From NCBI GenBank assembly GCA_025994075.1, contig JAMQGV010000008.1:1-38406 (forward strand): a stretch of DNA of 38,406 nt, read 5' to 3'. The DNA is from Vicinamibacteria bacterium. Its GTDB lineage: Bacteria; Acidobacteriota; Vicinamibacteria; Fen-336. Position numbers and translations under genes: made by a program. A model generated the notes under the pieces. The model searched no databases. It saw only the letters and a list, made by a program, of their open reading frames with translations, and was not told the origin of the DNA. Shown here in pieces: positions 17,014 through 26,598 of this stretch; position 1 is the stretch's first letter, and the number at the start of each line of letters is the position of its first letter.

Positions 17014-18855
17014 TCACCGCACCGCTCCCGCGACGGCAGCGGGCTGCTCCGCCTGTGCGTCGACCCAGTCCCACATCTCGGTGCCGCGCTTGAGCAGGGC
17101 GGGGACGTCTTCGCGGGCGAGGTAGCGCTCGTCCAGGAGCTTCAGCACTTCCGTCGTGAAGCGGCCGAGGTACTCGTCGCGACTCCGGTACCGCGCCGCG
17201 ATCGTGGTCCTCGTGAACGGCGCGATCGAGCCGACGAAACTCGCGCGGTAGTCCGGGAACCCGATCGCCGGGGCGCGCAGGTTCCAGCCGGTGAAGGTCG
17301 CCAGGGGCGCGGAGAGGAACGGCATCCGGACTCCCGCACGCTCGTTGCCGTCAGCGTCCACCTGCGGGACCAGCACCCCGTACGTGCCCAGCACCTGCGG
17401 CGGCTCGCTGCGGCCGTCGACACGGAAAGGCGCGTACGCGAATGCCGGGGCGCCCGCCAGCGTCGAGGGGGAAACGAGGGTGCCGTCCGCGATCCGGGGA
17501 TAGCGGCTGGCCGGAGGCTCCGTCCCGTGCTTCACCCAGGCGTCGAGCGCGTCGACGAGGGCGTGGGTCAGCGGCCAGTAATCGAGCGGGTTCCGCAAGC
17601 GCTGGACGCTCGCAGGTAGCTCGGGAGGGAACGGGCCTCCGATGTGACCGTGCCCGGCGAGCGCGTAGATCCGCGTCGTCGGTGGCAGGGCGACGTCGGC
17701 CATGCCGTCGGGCGTCGTGTGGATCAGCGATCCGCCCCGCGACCAGTACTCGTAGGCCGTGTTCATGTAGAAGATCTTCGGGACGACGTTCCCCGCGACG
17801 GCCCGGTCGAGCAGTCCCGCCGTCCGTCCGGTGGCCGGGTCGGTGGTGGGCAGGTCGGTGAACGGGAAGACGTCGACGGGGTAGAACGCGGGCGCCAGCG
17901 GCTGCGCGTCCCGCGACGGCTGCGCGAAGCGGTGATTGAAGTTTCCGCGACCGGCGCCCGCGACGTGCACGAGCATCGCGTCGAAGACCTGGCGCCCTTG
18001 TTCGTCGGCGTTGAACCCGTCGTGGAGGAAGTGGCGCAGGAAGCGGCCGCTCTGCGAGATGCCGAAGCCGTACGCGGCCTCGACCGGAGCCAGGGCGTCG
18101 GGATCGTGCTTCAGATAGGAGACGAAGTCGCGCACCGCCGCGAAGCCCGTGCCGACGATCGCGGGGTCGGCGGCGGTGTACACGATCTCGTAGATCCGGC
18201 CCGGCTGGAAGGCGCCGTCCTTCGCGATCGTCGTGTCGCTCGTGAAGCGCCACTGGCTGCGCGGGATCGTCCGCCGCGGTGCCGTCACGTCATCGCGCTC
18301 GGTCAGCACGTTGGCGGGGTCCGCGCGATCGGCGACCGGGTAGCCGGTGCCCCCGATCGCGCCGACGATCACGTGCCCGATCGGGTGTTCGTCGGTCGCG
18401 GCCTCCACGACGAAGTCCGAGCGCACGAGGCCGCGGACGCCGCGGGCCACGGGCGGGTACAGGCGCAAACGCCCGGCCTCCGGCCGCACGTCGAACTGCC
18501 AGCCCAGCCAGGCAAGGGTGTAGCCGCGCCGGAGCAGGAACTCGTCCCGCGCAGGGTCCGCGCCGCGTCCCAGCCCGCCGCGGTTGGGGATCTCCAGGTG
18601 CAGCGTCCGGTTGCCGCCCCAGGCGGGACGGAGCAGGACCAGGTCGGCGGCCATCTCCGTGCGGTCCGCCTTGTCGAGGTCGGCGATGGCCCGGTTGCGG
18701 GGGTTCGCGGGATCGAGCGAGAAGTGGACCCGGGCCTCGATCCGCTCGTATCCGAAGGCGATGCCGGTCCGCGAGGTGACCTCCACGCGGACCACGCGGG
18801 CCGAAGCCGGAAGAGACAGGCACAGCAGGCTGAGTGCGACGGCACGGCGGATCAT
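17014..18855 (-). CDS. Exported alpha/beta hydrolase-domain protein (Abhydrolase_10-like)
   Basis: A 613-residue protein with a signal peptide (MIRRAVALSLLCLSLPASA). It resembles the family of large secreted alpha/beta-hydrolase-domain proteins: YGFGISQSGRFLRHFLHDGF with a nucleophile-elbow-like GISQSGR at about residues 265-271, then FNADEQGRQVFDAMLVHVAG, the FYMNTAYEYWSRGGSLIHT stretch and AGHGHIGG as the likely catalytic His region. Substrates of this family are poorly known. The ATG at 18855 is chosen for a textbook GGAGGT 7 bp upstream and a clean signal peptide; the upstream in-frame extension runs into the divergent kinase gene. It is monocistronic and converges with the amidohydrolase. 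Confidence 0.8.
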   Translation of the reverse strand: MIRRAVALSLLCLSLPASARVVRVEVTSRTGIAFGYERIEARVHFSLDPANPRNRAIADLDKADRTEMAADLVLLRPAWGGNRTLHLEIPNRGGLGRGADPARDEFLLRRGYTLAWLGWQFDVRPEAGRLRLYPPVARGVRGLVRSDFVVEAATDEHPIGHVIVGAIGGTGYPVADRADPANVLTERDDVTAPRRTIPRSQWRFTSDTTIAKDGAFQPGRIYEIVYTAADPAIVGTGFAAVRDFVSYLKHDPDALAPVEAAYGFGISQSGRFLRHFLHDGFNADEQGRQVFDAMLVHVAGAGRGNFNHRFAQPSRDAQPLAPAFYPVDVFPFTDLPTTDPATGRTAGLLDRAVAGNVVPKIFYMNTAYEYWSRGGSLIHTTPDGMADVALPPTTRIYALAGHGHIGGPFPPELPASVQRLRNPLDYWPLTHALVDALDAWVKHGTEPPASRYPRIADGTLVSPSTLAGAPAFAYAPFRVDGRSEPPQVLGTYGVLVPQVDADGNERAGVRMPFLSAPLATFTGWNLRAPAIGFPDYRASFVGSIAPFTRTTIAARYRSRDEYLGRFTTEVLKLLDERYLAREDVPALLKRGTEMWDWVDAQAEQPAAVAGAVR

Positions 18856-18966
18856 GTGCGACCTCCTCTCGTCGACCGGCCTGGGCCCGGGGGCGGACCG
18901 GCGAGGCCGAGTTTGCGCCATCGAGGAGGTCGCGCGAGCCCGGTCGTGGGCGTGCCCGGGCCCTGC

Positions 18967-18972
18967 TAGGCT
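18967..18972 (+). promoter_or_regulatory. Putative -10 element of the kinase operon (leaderless type)
   Basis: TAGGCT lies 13 bp before ATG 18986, and no Shine-Dalgarno sequence precedes that ATG. The remaining 110 bp or so of this divergent intergenic region shows no other recognisable signal. Confidence 0.4.
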
Positions 18973-18985
18973 CTGCGCCACGCGC

Positions 18986-20914
18986 ATGAACGCCCCCGCG
19001 GGCGCGATGGACGCCCTGGCCGGCGCGGTCCTCGACCGCAAGTACCGCCTCGAGCAGCCGCTGGGCCGTGGTGGCATGGGGGCCGTGTTCCTCGCCACCC
19101 ACCTCGGCACCGAGCGCCCCGTCGCGCTCAAGGTGATCGCCCCCGAGCACGCGGCGCGGCCCGAGTTCCTCGAGCGCTTCCGCCGCGAGGCCCGCTCGCT
19201 CGGCCGGCTGCGCCACCCGAACGTCGTCGACGTCACCGACTTCGGCGTCGCCGACCACGACGGCGCGGCGCTGCCCTACCTGGTGATGGAGCTGCTCGAC
19301 GGCGTCAGCCTGGCCGACGTCGTCGGCGAGCCGCAGCCGCTGTCCTTCGTCGTCGAGGTGGTCGACCAGGTGACGAGCGCGCTGCACGAGGCCCACGCGG
19401 CCGGCATCGTGCACCGCGACCTGAAGCCCGAGAACCTGTGGCTCGAACCCGACCGCCGCGGCGGCTTCCGGGTCAAGGTGCTCGACTTCGGCCTCGCCCG
19501 CCTCGCCGGCGACGACGATGCGCGGCCCACCACGCCGGTTGCGCCTGTGGCGCCGGTGACCGCCGGGGCCACGCTCGGACTCGCCGACGAGGCGACGCTG
19601 CTGGCCCCTGCCGACCTCGAGGACCGGGAGACGCTGGTCCGGCCCGGCTCGGACGAGGGCGCCGGCATGACGCGGATCGGCACGCTGCTCGGCACGCCGG
19701 CCTACATGTCGCCCGAGCAGGCGAAAGGACAGCCGCCGACGCCGGCCTCCGACCTCTACAGCCTCGGCGTGCTGTGCTGGCGACTGCTCGCCGGCCGCGC
19801 CCCGTTCGCGGGCTCGATCGACGACGTTCTGCGCCAGCACCGCGAGGCGCCGGCCCCTTCGCTGCGCGCGGTGCGCCGCGACGTGCCGAAAGCCGTCGAC
19901 GAGTTGCTCTCGCAGGCGCTCGACAAGGATCCGGCGCGTCGGCCCGTGTCGGCCGCCGCCTTCGCTGCCGCGCTGCGCGCGCGCGCGGAGAGCGGCCCGG
20001 CCTTCGTCCAGCGCGTGTTCGGCCTGATCGCGACCTCGCCGGGCCCGTTCCTGCGCGTCTCTCTGCTGGCCCACGCGCCGATGCTGGCGCTCGCCGTCGG
20101 CCTGCTGCTGCTGGCGCTGCCGGCGGCCCTCGGCGCCCCGCTCCCGGTCCAGCCGCCCCACGCGGGGATCGCCTTCATGGCGCTGATCCTCGCCTGGATG
20201 GCGGCGATCGCGGCCAACGGCGCCCTCTGCGAGCCGCTGATCGCGCAGTTGCTGGTGGCGCCGCTGCGGCCGCCGCGCCTCGACCTGCTGTTCCAGGGCG
20301 CGCGCTCGCGCGCCGGCGCCTACGGCCGCACGCTGGCCGGCTACCTCGGCTCGGTCGCGGTGATCGTGGCGCCGGCGCTGGTGCCGATCCCGCGCGGCCA
20401 CCCGGCCCGCTACGCCGTGCTGGCGATCACCGTCGCGTACCTGATCTGGGTGGTCTCCGTCTACGACCGCTACATGTTCACCGCGCAGGTGGTGGTGATG
20501 GAGGGCCTGGAGCGCCACGCCGCGCGCGAGCGCTCGCGACAGCTCGCGCGCGAGGCCCACGCGCGGCTCAAGCATCTGGAGACGGCGGGCACGCTGCCGG
20601 TCGTCTTCGCGTCGATCGTGGTCTCGGTGGCCGGCATGACCGTGCTCGGCCGCGTGCACCGCGAGCTGGGACTGCTGGTCGCCCTGGGCCTGTTCGCGCT
20701 CGGCTTCGTCGCCTTCTCCGTGTTCGTCGCGCCGGTCTTGTCGACCTCGCTGGCGCTGCTCTACTTCCGCGTACGCGAGTCGCTCGGCGAGCCGCTCGGG
20801 GACATCCTCGAGCGCTACGAGCGGGTCGCGCTGCCCGAAACCGCGTGGCCGCGCCGGTTGCGCGACCGCCTCGTCCAGGACATCACAATCGCCCGCACCC
20901 GGGGAGGACCCTGA
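18986..20914 (+). CDS. Transmembrane Ser/Thr protein kinase (Hanks type)
   Basis: A 642-residue protein. Kinase domain: glycine-rich loop GRGGMGAVF (27-35), catalytic lysine in VALK (Lys49), HRDLKPEN (Asp145 catalytic), DFG (Asp167) and GTPAYMSPEQ (from 236). Between DFG and GTPAY lie about 65 residues, roughly 40 more than usual, with a Thr/Pro/Ala-rich insert that lengthens the activation loop. The C-terminal half is unusual: instead of PASTA or another sensor domain it has about six membrane helices from residue ~350, with a charged cytoplasmic helix (HAARERSRQLAREAHARLK) between helices 4 and 5. ATG 18986 is chosen over upstream in-frame sequence, which is shadow of the divergent gene. 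Its stop is 2 bp before the BNR-repeat gene, so they form an operon. Confidence 0.88.
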   Translation: MNAPAGAMDALAGAVLDRKYRLEQPLGRGGMGAVFLATHLGTERPVALKVIAPEHAARPEFLERFRREARSLGRLRHPNVVDVTDFGVADHDGAALPYLVMELLDGVSLADVVGEPQPLSFVVEVVDQVTSALHEAHAAGIVHRDLKPENLWLEPDRRGGFRVKVLDFGLARLAGDDDARPTTPVAPVAPVTAGATLGLADEATLLAPADLEDRETLVRPGSDEGAGMTRIGTLLGTPAYMSPEQAKGQPPTPASDLYSLGVLCWRLLAGRAPFAGSIDDVLRQHREAPAPSLRAVRRDVPKAVDELLSQALDKDPARRPVSAAAFAAALRARAESGPAFVQRVFGLIATSPGPFLRVSLLAHAPMLALAVGLLLLALPAALGAPLPVQPPHAGIAFMALILAWMAAIAANGALCEPLIAQLLVAPLRPPRLDLLFQGARSRAGAYGRTLAGYLGSVAVIVAPALVPIPRGHPARYAVLAITVAYLIWVVSVYDRYMFTAQVVVMEGLERHAARERSRQLAREAHARLKHLETAGTLPVVFASIVVSVAGMTVLGRVHRELGLLVALGLFALGFVAFSVFVAPVLSTSLALLYFRVRESLGEPLGDILERYERVALPETAWPRRLRDRLVQDITIARTRGGP

Positions 20915-20916
20915 CC

Positions 20917-23900
20917 ATGCAGACCCGGATCGCCCTGCTGACCCTGTGCAGCCTCGCTCTCTCCGCCGGCAGCCTGTCGGCCGAGGAGCGGCCCGGCTCC
21001 GACTTCGCGGGGCTCTCCTACCGGGCGGTGGGGCCCTCCCGCGGCGGCCGCGTCACCGCCGTCGCCGGCCACCGCGCCCAGCGCTCGACCTTCTACATGG
21101 GAGCGACGGGCGGCGGCGTCTGGAAGACGACCGACGACGGCATCACCTGGCGCAACGTCTCCGACGGGTTCTTCGCGAGCCCCTCGATCGGCGCCATCCG
21201 CGTCGCCGACTCGAACCCCGACGTGGTCTGGGTGGGCACGGGCTCCGACGGCCTGCGCAGCAACGTGATCATCGGCAAGGGCGTCTACAAGTCGACCGAC
21301 GGCGGGGCGACCTGGACCCACCTCGGCCTCGAGAAGACGGGAAGCATCGGCGCCGTGCTGATCCATCCCGAGAACCCCGACCTCGTCTACGTGGCCGCCA
21401 TCGGCAACCCGTTCGCGCCCAACCCCGAGCGCGGCGTGTTCCGCACCCGCGACGGCGGCAAGAGCTGGCAGAAGGTGCTGTTCGTCTCCGAGCGGACCGG
21501 CGCCGTCGACCTCGAGTTCGCTCCCGACGATCCGCGCCTGATCTACGCCACGCTGTGGCGCGCCGAGCGCAAGCCCTGGACGATCATCTCCGGCGGCGAG
21601 GAAGGCGGCGTCTACAAGTCGAGCGACGGCGGCGACACCTGGGTCGAGCTCACGAAGGGGCTGCCGACCGGCCTGCGCGGCAAGGCCGACCTCGCGGTGA
21701 CGCCGGCCGATCCGAAGCGCGTCTACGTGCTGATCGAGGCGCCGGGCAAGGCGGGCGGCCTCTACCGCTCCGACGACCGCGGCGCGAGCTTCACGCAGGT
21801 GACCGACTTCCAGCCGATCCGCAACCGCCCCTTCTACTACACCAATCTCGAGGCGCACCCGACGCAGCCCGACACGCTGTGGGGGATGGCCGAGGGCCAC
21901 TGGAAGTCCGAGGACGGCGGCAGGACCTGGCGGGCGCAACGCGTGCCGCACGGCGACAACCACGACCTGTGGATCAACCCGGACGACCCGCGGATCCAGA
22001 TCCAGGCCAACGACGGCGGCGCCAACGTGACGAGGGACGGCGGCGCGACCTGGTCGACGCAGCACAACCAGCCGACCGCCGAGCTGTACCAGGTGGACGT
22101 CGACGACGCCTTCCCCTACCGGCTCTACGCCGGCCAGCAGGACAACACGACGGTCTCGGTGCCCAGCCAGCCGCCGCGCGAGATGCCGGGCGGCCCGACG
22201 GCGCTGTGGGAACAGCACGGCGGCTGCGAGACGGGGCCGGCAATCCCCAGGCCCGGCGACCCGGACGTCGTCTACGCCAACTGCAAGGGCCGCTTCGGCG
22301 TCTACAACCGGCGCACCGGACAGGAGCAGCAGTACTACGTCGGCTTCGAGAACCTCTACGGCACCAACCCGAAGGATCTGAAGTACCGCTTCCAGCGGGT
22401 GGCCCCCGTCGCCGTGTCGCCGCACGACCCGAACCGCGTCTACCACGGCTCGCAGTTCGTGCACGTGAGCGAAGACGGCGGGAAGACGTGGCGCACGATC
22501 TCGCCCGACCTCACGGCCTTCACGCCCGAGACGCAGGTCGTCTCCGGCGAGCCGATCACCCGCGACGGGACGGGCGAAGAGCACTTCAGCGTCCTCTACG
22601 AGATCCAGGAGTCGCCGCTCGAGCGGGGCGTCGTCTGGGCCGGGGCCAACGACGGGCCGATCCACGTGACGCGCGACGGCGGCGCGACGTGGACCAACGT
22701 CACGCCGCGCGACCTCGGCCCCCACGGCCGGGTGCAGACGATCGAGGCCTCGCCTCACCGCAGGGGCAAGGCCTACGCGTCGATCCTGCGCTATCAGCTC
22801 GGCGACTTCGCTCCCTACGCCTACCGGACCGAGGACTACGGCGCCACCTGGACGAAGATCACGACCGGCATCCCTGCCGACTTCCCCGTGCGCGTGGTGC
22901 GCGAGGACCCGGCGCGTCCCGGCCTGCTCTACGCCGGCACCGAGTTCGGGATCTTCGTCTCCTTCGACGACGGCGGGCACTGGCAGCCGTTCCAGCTCGA
23001 CCTGCCGGTGACGCCGGTCACCGACATCAAGCGCGTCGGCGACGACCTGGTCCTGTCGACCATGGGGCGCGGCTTCTACATCCTGTACGACGTCTCGCCG
23101 CTGCACGAGTTCTCGGACGCGACGCGCGCCGCCGCGATCCACCTGTTCGCGCCGCGCCCGGCGCTCCGCCTGCACCGCGGCAGCTTCGCGGAGTTCCCCC
23201 GGGAGCGGGACCCCGCGGACCCCGACTACCCGCCCGCGGGCGCCAACATCCACTACTCGCTGCGCAACGACCTGCCCGGCGAGCTGCGGCTCGAGATCCT
23301 CGATGCCGGCGGCAAGGTGGTCCAGGCGTTCTCCAGCGAGGCCGCGGGCGAGCAGGAGTCCGCCGCGGCCCCCGGCATGCGCGAGCCGCGGCGCGAGCGG
23401 CAGGGCACTCCGCGCCTCGACAAGGACGCCGGCCTCCACCGCTTCACGTGGGACCTGCGCGCTCCGGGGCCCTGGGACGCGAACCCGCTCCGCTCCGGGC
23501 GCCGCGGGCCGCTGGTGCCGCCGGGGACCTATCAGGCACGGCTGGTGGCGGGCGACGTTGTGAAGGCCGTGCGCTTCGAGGTGCGCCTCGACCCGCGGGT
23601 CGAGAAGGAAGGCGTCGGCGTGGCGGACGTCTTGGCCCAGCACGCGCTGGCGCTCCAGGCCCGCGACGCGCTCTCGCAGGCGCGGCGGCTCTCCGCGGAC
23701 GTGGCCGCAGCCCTGAAGGCGGAGAAGGACCCGGTGCGCCAGGCCCGACTGACGACCATTCGCGACGCCGTGGCGACGGCGCCGGAGCGCTACTCGCGCC
23801 CGATGCTCGCGGACCAGCTCGAGTATCTCTACACGAACCTGATCCGCGCCGATCAGCGGCCCGGCCAGGACGCCTCGACGCGCTTCGCCGAGCTCCAGGC

Positions 23901-23952
23901 GCTGCTCGCGCGGCAGCAGGCCGCGTTCGAGGAGCTGGGCGCCGGGCGCTAG
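20917..23952 (+). CDS. Exported BNR/Asp-box (sortilin/VPS10-like) beta-propeller protein
   Basis: A 1011-residue protein with a signal peptide (MQTRIALLTLCSLALSAGSLSA, cleavage near EERPG). At least ten Asp-box motifs (S/T-x-D-x-G-x-T/S-W) follow, including TTDDGITW, STDGGATW, TRDGGKSW, SSDGGDTW, SEDGGRTW, TRDGGATW, SEDGGKTW and TEDYGATW, forming one or two propellers to about residue 720. The C-terminal 250 residues hold a linker, an immunoglobulin-like HRFTWDLRAPGPWDANPLR region, and a helical tail rich in Ala/Gln/Arg. Such proteins are common in Acidobacteriota and Gemmatimonadota; their function is mostly unknown. ATG 20917 is chosen for GGGGAGGA upstream and the signal peptide. It sits between a kinase and an M14 peptidase in one operon. 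Confidence 0.85.
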   Translation: MQTRIALLTLCSLALSAGSLSAEERPGSDFAGLSYRAVGPSRGGRVTAVAGHRAQRSTFYMGATGGGVWKTTDDGITWRNVSDGFFASPSIGAIRVADSNPDVVWVGTGSDGLRSNVIIGKGVYKSTDGGATWTHLGLEKTGSIGAVLIHPENPDLVYVAAIGNPFAPNPERGVFRTRDGGKSWQKVLFVSERTGAVDLEFAPDDPRLIYATLWRAERKPWTIISGGEEGGVYKSSDGGDTWVELTKGLPTGLRGKADLAVTPADPKRVYVLIEAPGKAGGLYRSDDRGASFTQVTDFQPIRNRPFYYTNLEAHPTQPDTLWGMAEGHWKSEDGGRTWRAQRVPHGDNHDLWINPDDPRIQIQANDGGANVTRDGGATWSTQHNQPTAELYQVDVDDAFPYRLYAGQQDNTTVSVPSQPPREMPGGPTALWEQHGGCETGPAIPRPGDPDVVYANCKGRFGVYNRRTGQEQQYYVGFENLYGTNPKDLKYRFQRVAPVAVSPHDPNRVYHGSQFVHVSEDGGKTWRTISPDLTAFTPETQVVSGEPITRDGTGEEHFSVLYEIQESPLERGVVWAGANDGPIHVTRDGGATWTNVTPRDLGPHGRVQTIEASPHRRGKAYASILRYQLGDFAPYAYRTEDYGATWTKITTGIPADFPVRVVREDPARPGLLYAGTEFGIFVSFDDGGHWQPFQLDLPVTPVTDIKRVGDDLVLSTMGRGFYILYDVSPLHEFSDATRAAAIHLFAPRPALRLHRGSFAEFPRERDPADPDYPPAGANIHYSLRNDLPGELRLEILDAGGKVVQAFSSEAAGEQESAAAPGMREPRRERQGTPRLDKDAGLHRFTWDLRAPGPWDANPLRSGRRGPLVPPGTYQARLVAGDVVKAVRFEVRLDPRVEKEGVGVADVLAQHALALQARDALSQARRLSADVAAALKAEKDPVRQARLTTIRDAVATAPERYSRPMLADQLEYLYTNLIRADQRPGQDASTRFAELQALLARQQAAFEELGAGR

Positions 23953-23979
23953 CGCCTTCGCCTGCCACCGGGGAGGAAC

Positions 23980-26535
23980 ATGAAGAACCCTGTCGCCGTC
24001 GCCCTGCTCGTCGCCGCGCTCGCTCCGGCCGCGCGGGCCGAGGCTCCGACTCCCGAGTCGGTGATCGGCTTCGCCCCGGGAACCGATCGCAAGCTGGCCG
24101 ACTTCGGGCAGATCCACGAGTACTTCCGGCGCCTCGACGCGGCCTCCGACCGCTTGAAGCTGGTGGAGTTCGGCACAAGCGAAGAGGGCCGGCCGCTGTT
24201 GGTCGCCTTCATCTCTTCCGAGCGGAACCTGAAGGCGCTCGACCGCCACCGCGACGTCGCGCGGCAGCTCGCCCTCGGCCGCGGCCTCGACGAGAAGCAG
24301 GCGCGGGCGCTCGCCGAAGAGGGCCGCGCGATCGTGTGGATCGACAACGGCCTGCACGCGACCGAAGTGGCGCCGGCCCAGCACGCCCCCGAGCTCGCCT
24401 ACAAGGTGATCACAGACGACAGCAAGGCGATGCGCGACGTGCGCGAGAACGTGATCCTCGCGCTCGTGCCCTGCATCAATCCCGACGGGCTCGAGAAGGT
24501 CGTCGCCTGGTACCGGAAGAACCTCGGCACGCCGTTCGAGGTGGCGCCGCTGGTCGAGCTGTACCAGCTCTACGCGGGCCACGACAACAACCGCGACTGG
24601 TACATGTTCAACCTGGCGGAGTCGCGGGCCGTCGCCCGCCAGCTCTACCACGAGCTGCACCCGCAGCTCGTCTACAACCAGCACCAGACGGCGCCGTTCC
24701 CCGCCCGCATCTTCGTGCCGCCGTTCGCGGACCCGATGAACCCCAACATCCCGCCGCTGGTGGTGCGCGGGATCCAGGAGGCGGGCACCGCCATCGCGGC
24801 GCGGCTGGAGCGGCAGGGCAGGCCCGGCGTGCTGTCGCGAATCGCGTTCGACGCGTGGTGGAACGGCGGGCTGCGCACCGCGCCCTACTTCCACAACCAG
24901 ATCGGCATCCTGACCGAGACTGCGCTGTGGCGCTACGCGACGCCGCGCACGTACGACCCGGCGAAGCTGCCGAAGGCCTTCCGCGACGGCACTCCGACCC
25001 AGACGCCGACCATGTTCCACCCGCTGCCGTGGACGGGCGGCGCGTGGCGGCTGCGCGACGCGATGGACTACGTGCGCGAGGCCTCCCTCGCGGTCCTCGA
25101 GCTCGCCGCCGAGCGCCGCTTCGAGTGGCTGTTCGGGCGCTGGCAGATGGCGCGCGACCAGATCGCCGCCGGCGAGCGTGGCGGGCCGTTCGCCTACGTG
25201 ATCGCGGCGGCGCAGCGCGATCCCGGCGCCGCGCGGCGGCTGGTCGAGGCGCTGCGCGCCGGCGGCGTCGAAGTGTCGGTGGCGAAGACCGCGTTCCGGG
25301 CCGGCGACCGCGAGTACGCCGCGGGCGCGCACGTCGTGCCGATGGCGCAGGCGTTCCGCGCGTTCGCCAAGGACCTGCTGGAGCCGCAGAAGTACCCGGC
25401 GCGCGCCGGGGCCCAGCCGTACGACATCACCGGCTGGACGCTGCCGCTGCAGATGGGCGTCGACGGCGCGTTCGTGGCGGCGCGCTTCGAGGCGGACCTC
25501 GCGCCCCTCGTCGCGCTCGAGCCGCCGCCCGCCGCGTTCGGCGCCGGCATCTCCGGCGGAGGCGGGATGCTGATCGTCGACGCAGCGTCGCCGGTGGCCC
25601 ACCTCGTCGCACGCCGCGCGCTGGCCGGTGGGGCGCGGGTGTCGCGCTTCGAGGCGGCCGTCGACGCGGGCGGCCGCACCTTCGCTCCCGGCGCGTTCGC
25701 GATCGAAGGCGGCGACCGCAAGGCACTCGCGGAGCTGGCCGCCGGGCGTGGCGCCGCGGGTGTCGCGGTGGCCGCGCTGCCGGAGGGCGCGCGCCGCGCG
25801 CTCGCGTCGAAGCGGGTCGGGCTGCTGAAGCCCTGGACCGCCTCGATGGACGAGGGCTGGACCCGCTTCCTGCTGGAGCGGCTGGAGGTGCCGTTCACGA
25901 GCGTGCGCGACGAGGACGTGCGCGCCGGCGGTCTCCTCGCGAAGTTCGACGTGCTGGTCGTGCCCGACATGGCGCGCAACACGCTGCTCCACGGCCACCG
26001 CGCAGGCGACGTGCCGCCCGAGTTCGCGGGCGGCCTCGGTCTCGAGGGCGCGCTCGAGCTGCGGCGCTTCGTCGAGCAGGGCGGCAGCCTGGTCGCGCTC
26101 GACTCCGCGGGCGAGTTCGCGCTCGAGTTGTTCCCGCTGCCGGTCCGCAACGTGGTGGCGGGCGTGGCCCGCAGCGACTACGCGGCGCCGGGTTCGCTGC
26201 TGCGCGCCCGCTTCGACGTCGCCCACCCGCTGGCGTGGGGCCTGGCGTCGGAGGTGGCCGTGTTCGTCGAAGGCGGCCCGGTGCTCGACGTGCTGGCGGA
26301 CGACGACGAGCCCGGCGCGGAGGCGACCGGGCCGCGGCCGGCCTTCGTCGGGCGCTTCGCGGACAAGGACGTCCTGGCCTCGGGCTTCCTGCACGGCGAG
26401 AGCCGGATCGCGGGCAAGGGCGCACTCGTGGAGGTCCCGTTCGGCCGCGGCCGCGTGGTGCTCACCGGCTTTCGCCCCCAGTTCCGCGCCCAGTCCTGGG
26501 CCGGCTACAACGCGCTGCTGAACGCGCTCTGGTAG
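23980..26535 (+). CDS. Exported M14-family zinc carboxypeptidase
   Basis: An 851-residue protein with a signal peptide (MKNPVAVALLVAALAPAARA). The M14 zinc motif HATE (His126, Glu129) sits in DNGLHATEVAPAQ. The region HPQLVYNQHQT (His227 and His235) supplies the third zinc ligand, and NNRDWYMFN plus GILTETALW carry the substrate-binding Asn-Arg and catalytic Glu elements. The C-terminal half (about residues 420-851) includes a Rossmann-like section with VAKTAFRAGDREYAAG and GRVVLTGFRPQFRAQ, as in large M14 proteins with a glutamine-amidotransferase-like tail. GGGGAGG precedes ATG 23980. The 27-bp gap from the BNR gene suggests cotranscription. It likely trims peptides or peptidoglycan fragments outside the cytoplasm. 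Confidence 0.87.
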   Translation: MKNPVAVALLVAALAPAARAEAPTPESVIGFAPGTDRKLADFGQIHEYFRRLDAASDRLKLVEFGTSEEGRPLLVAFISSERNLKALDRHRDVARQLALGRGLDEKQARALAEEGRAIVWIDNGLHATEVAPAQHAPELAYKVITDDSKAMRDVRENVILALVPCINPDGLEKVVAWYRKNLGTPFEVAPLVELYQLYAGHDNNRDWYMFNLAESRAVARQLYHELHPQLVYNQHQTAPFPARIFVPPFADPMNPNIPPLVVRGIQEAGTAIAARLERQGRPGVLSRIAFDAWWNGGLRTAPYFHNQIGILTETALWRYATPRTYDPAKLPKAFRDGTPTQTPTMFHPLPWTGGAWRLRDAMDYVREASLAVLELAAERRFEWLFGRWQMARDQIAAGERGGPFAYVIAAAQRDPGAARRLVEALRAGGVEVSVAKTAFRAGDREYAAGAHVVPMAQAFRAFAKDLLEPQKYPARAGAQPYDITGWTLPLQMGVDGAFVAARFEADLAPLVALEPPPAAFGAGISGGGGMLIVDAASPVAHLVARRALAGGARVSRFEAAVDAGGRTFAPGAFAIEGGDRKALAELAAGRGAAGVAVAALPEGARRALASKRVGLLKPWTASMDEGWTRFLLERLEVPFTSVRDEDVRAGGLLAKFDVLVVPDMARNTLLHGHRAGDVPPEFAGGLGLEGALELRRFVEQGGSLVALDSAGEFALELFPLPVRNVVAGVARSDYAAPGSLLRARFDVAHPLAWGLASEVAVFVEGGPVLDVLADDDEPGAEATGPRPAFVGRFADKDVLASGFLHGESRIAGKGALVEVPFGRGRVVLTGFRPQFRAQSWAGYNALLNALW

Positions 26536-26545
26536 CCGCCGGGAG

Positions 26546-26575
26546 TTGACGCCGGGGGGCGGGCGCCTTCACACT
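26546..26575 (+). promoter_or_regulatory. Putative promoter of the MBOAT operon
   Basis: TTGACG (26546-26551), an 18-bp spacer, then CACACT (26570-26575). It lies just after the M14 stop and 23 bp before the TTG start. The -35 box matches 5 of 6 consensus bases; the -10 box is weak. Confidence 0.4.
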
Positions 26576-26589
26576 CCGCCCGCTTTCCC

Positions 26590-26595
26590 GGAGGT
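26590..26595 (+). promoter_or_regulatory. Shine-Dalgarno site deciding the MBOAT TTG start
   Basis: GGAGGT ends 3 bp before TTG 26599. No ATG or GTG lies at the position where the conserved MBOAT start (M-x-F-N-S) must fall, so this site supports TTG initiation. Confidence 0.6.
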
Positions 26596-26598
26596 CCA

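Noticed and set aside
20815..26394. A very long open frame (about 1860 codons) on the minus strand
   Set aside because: It is antisense to the BNR and M14 genes, is built of low-complexity Arg/Ala/Val/His/Gly sequence and has no domain. It is a GC-rich shadow frame.
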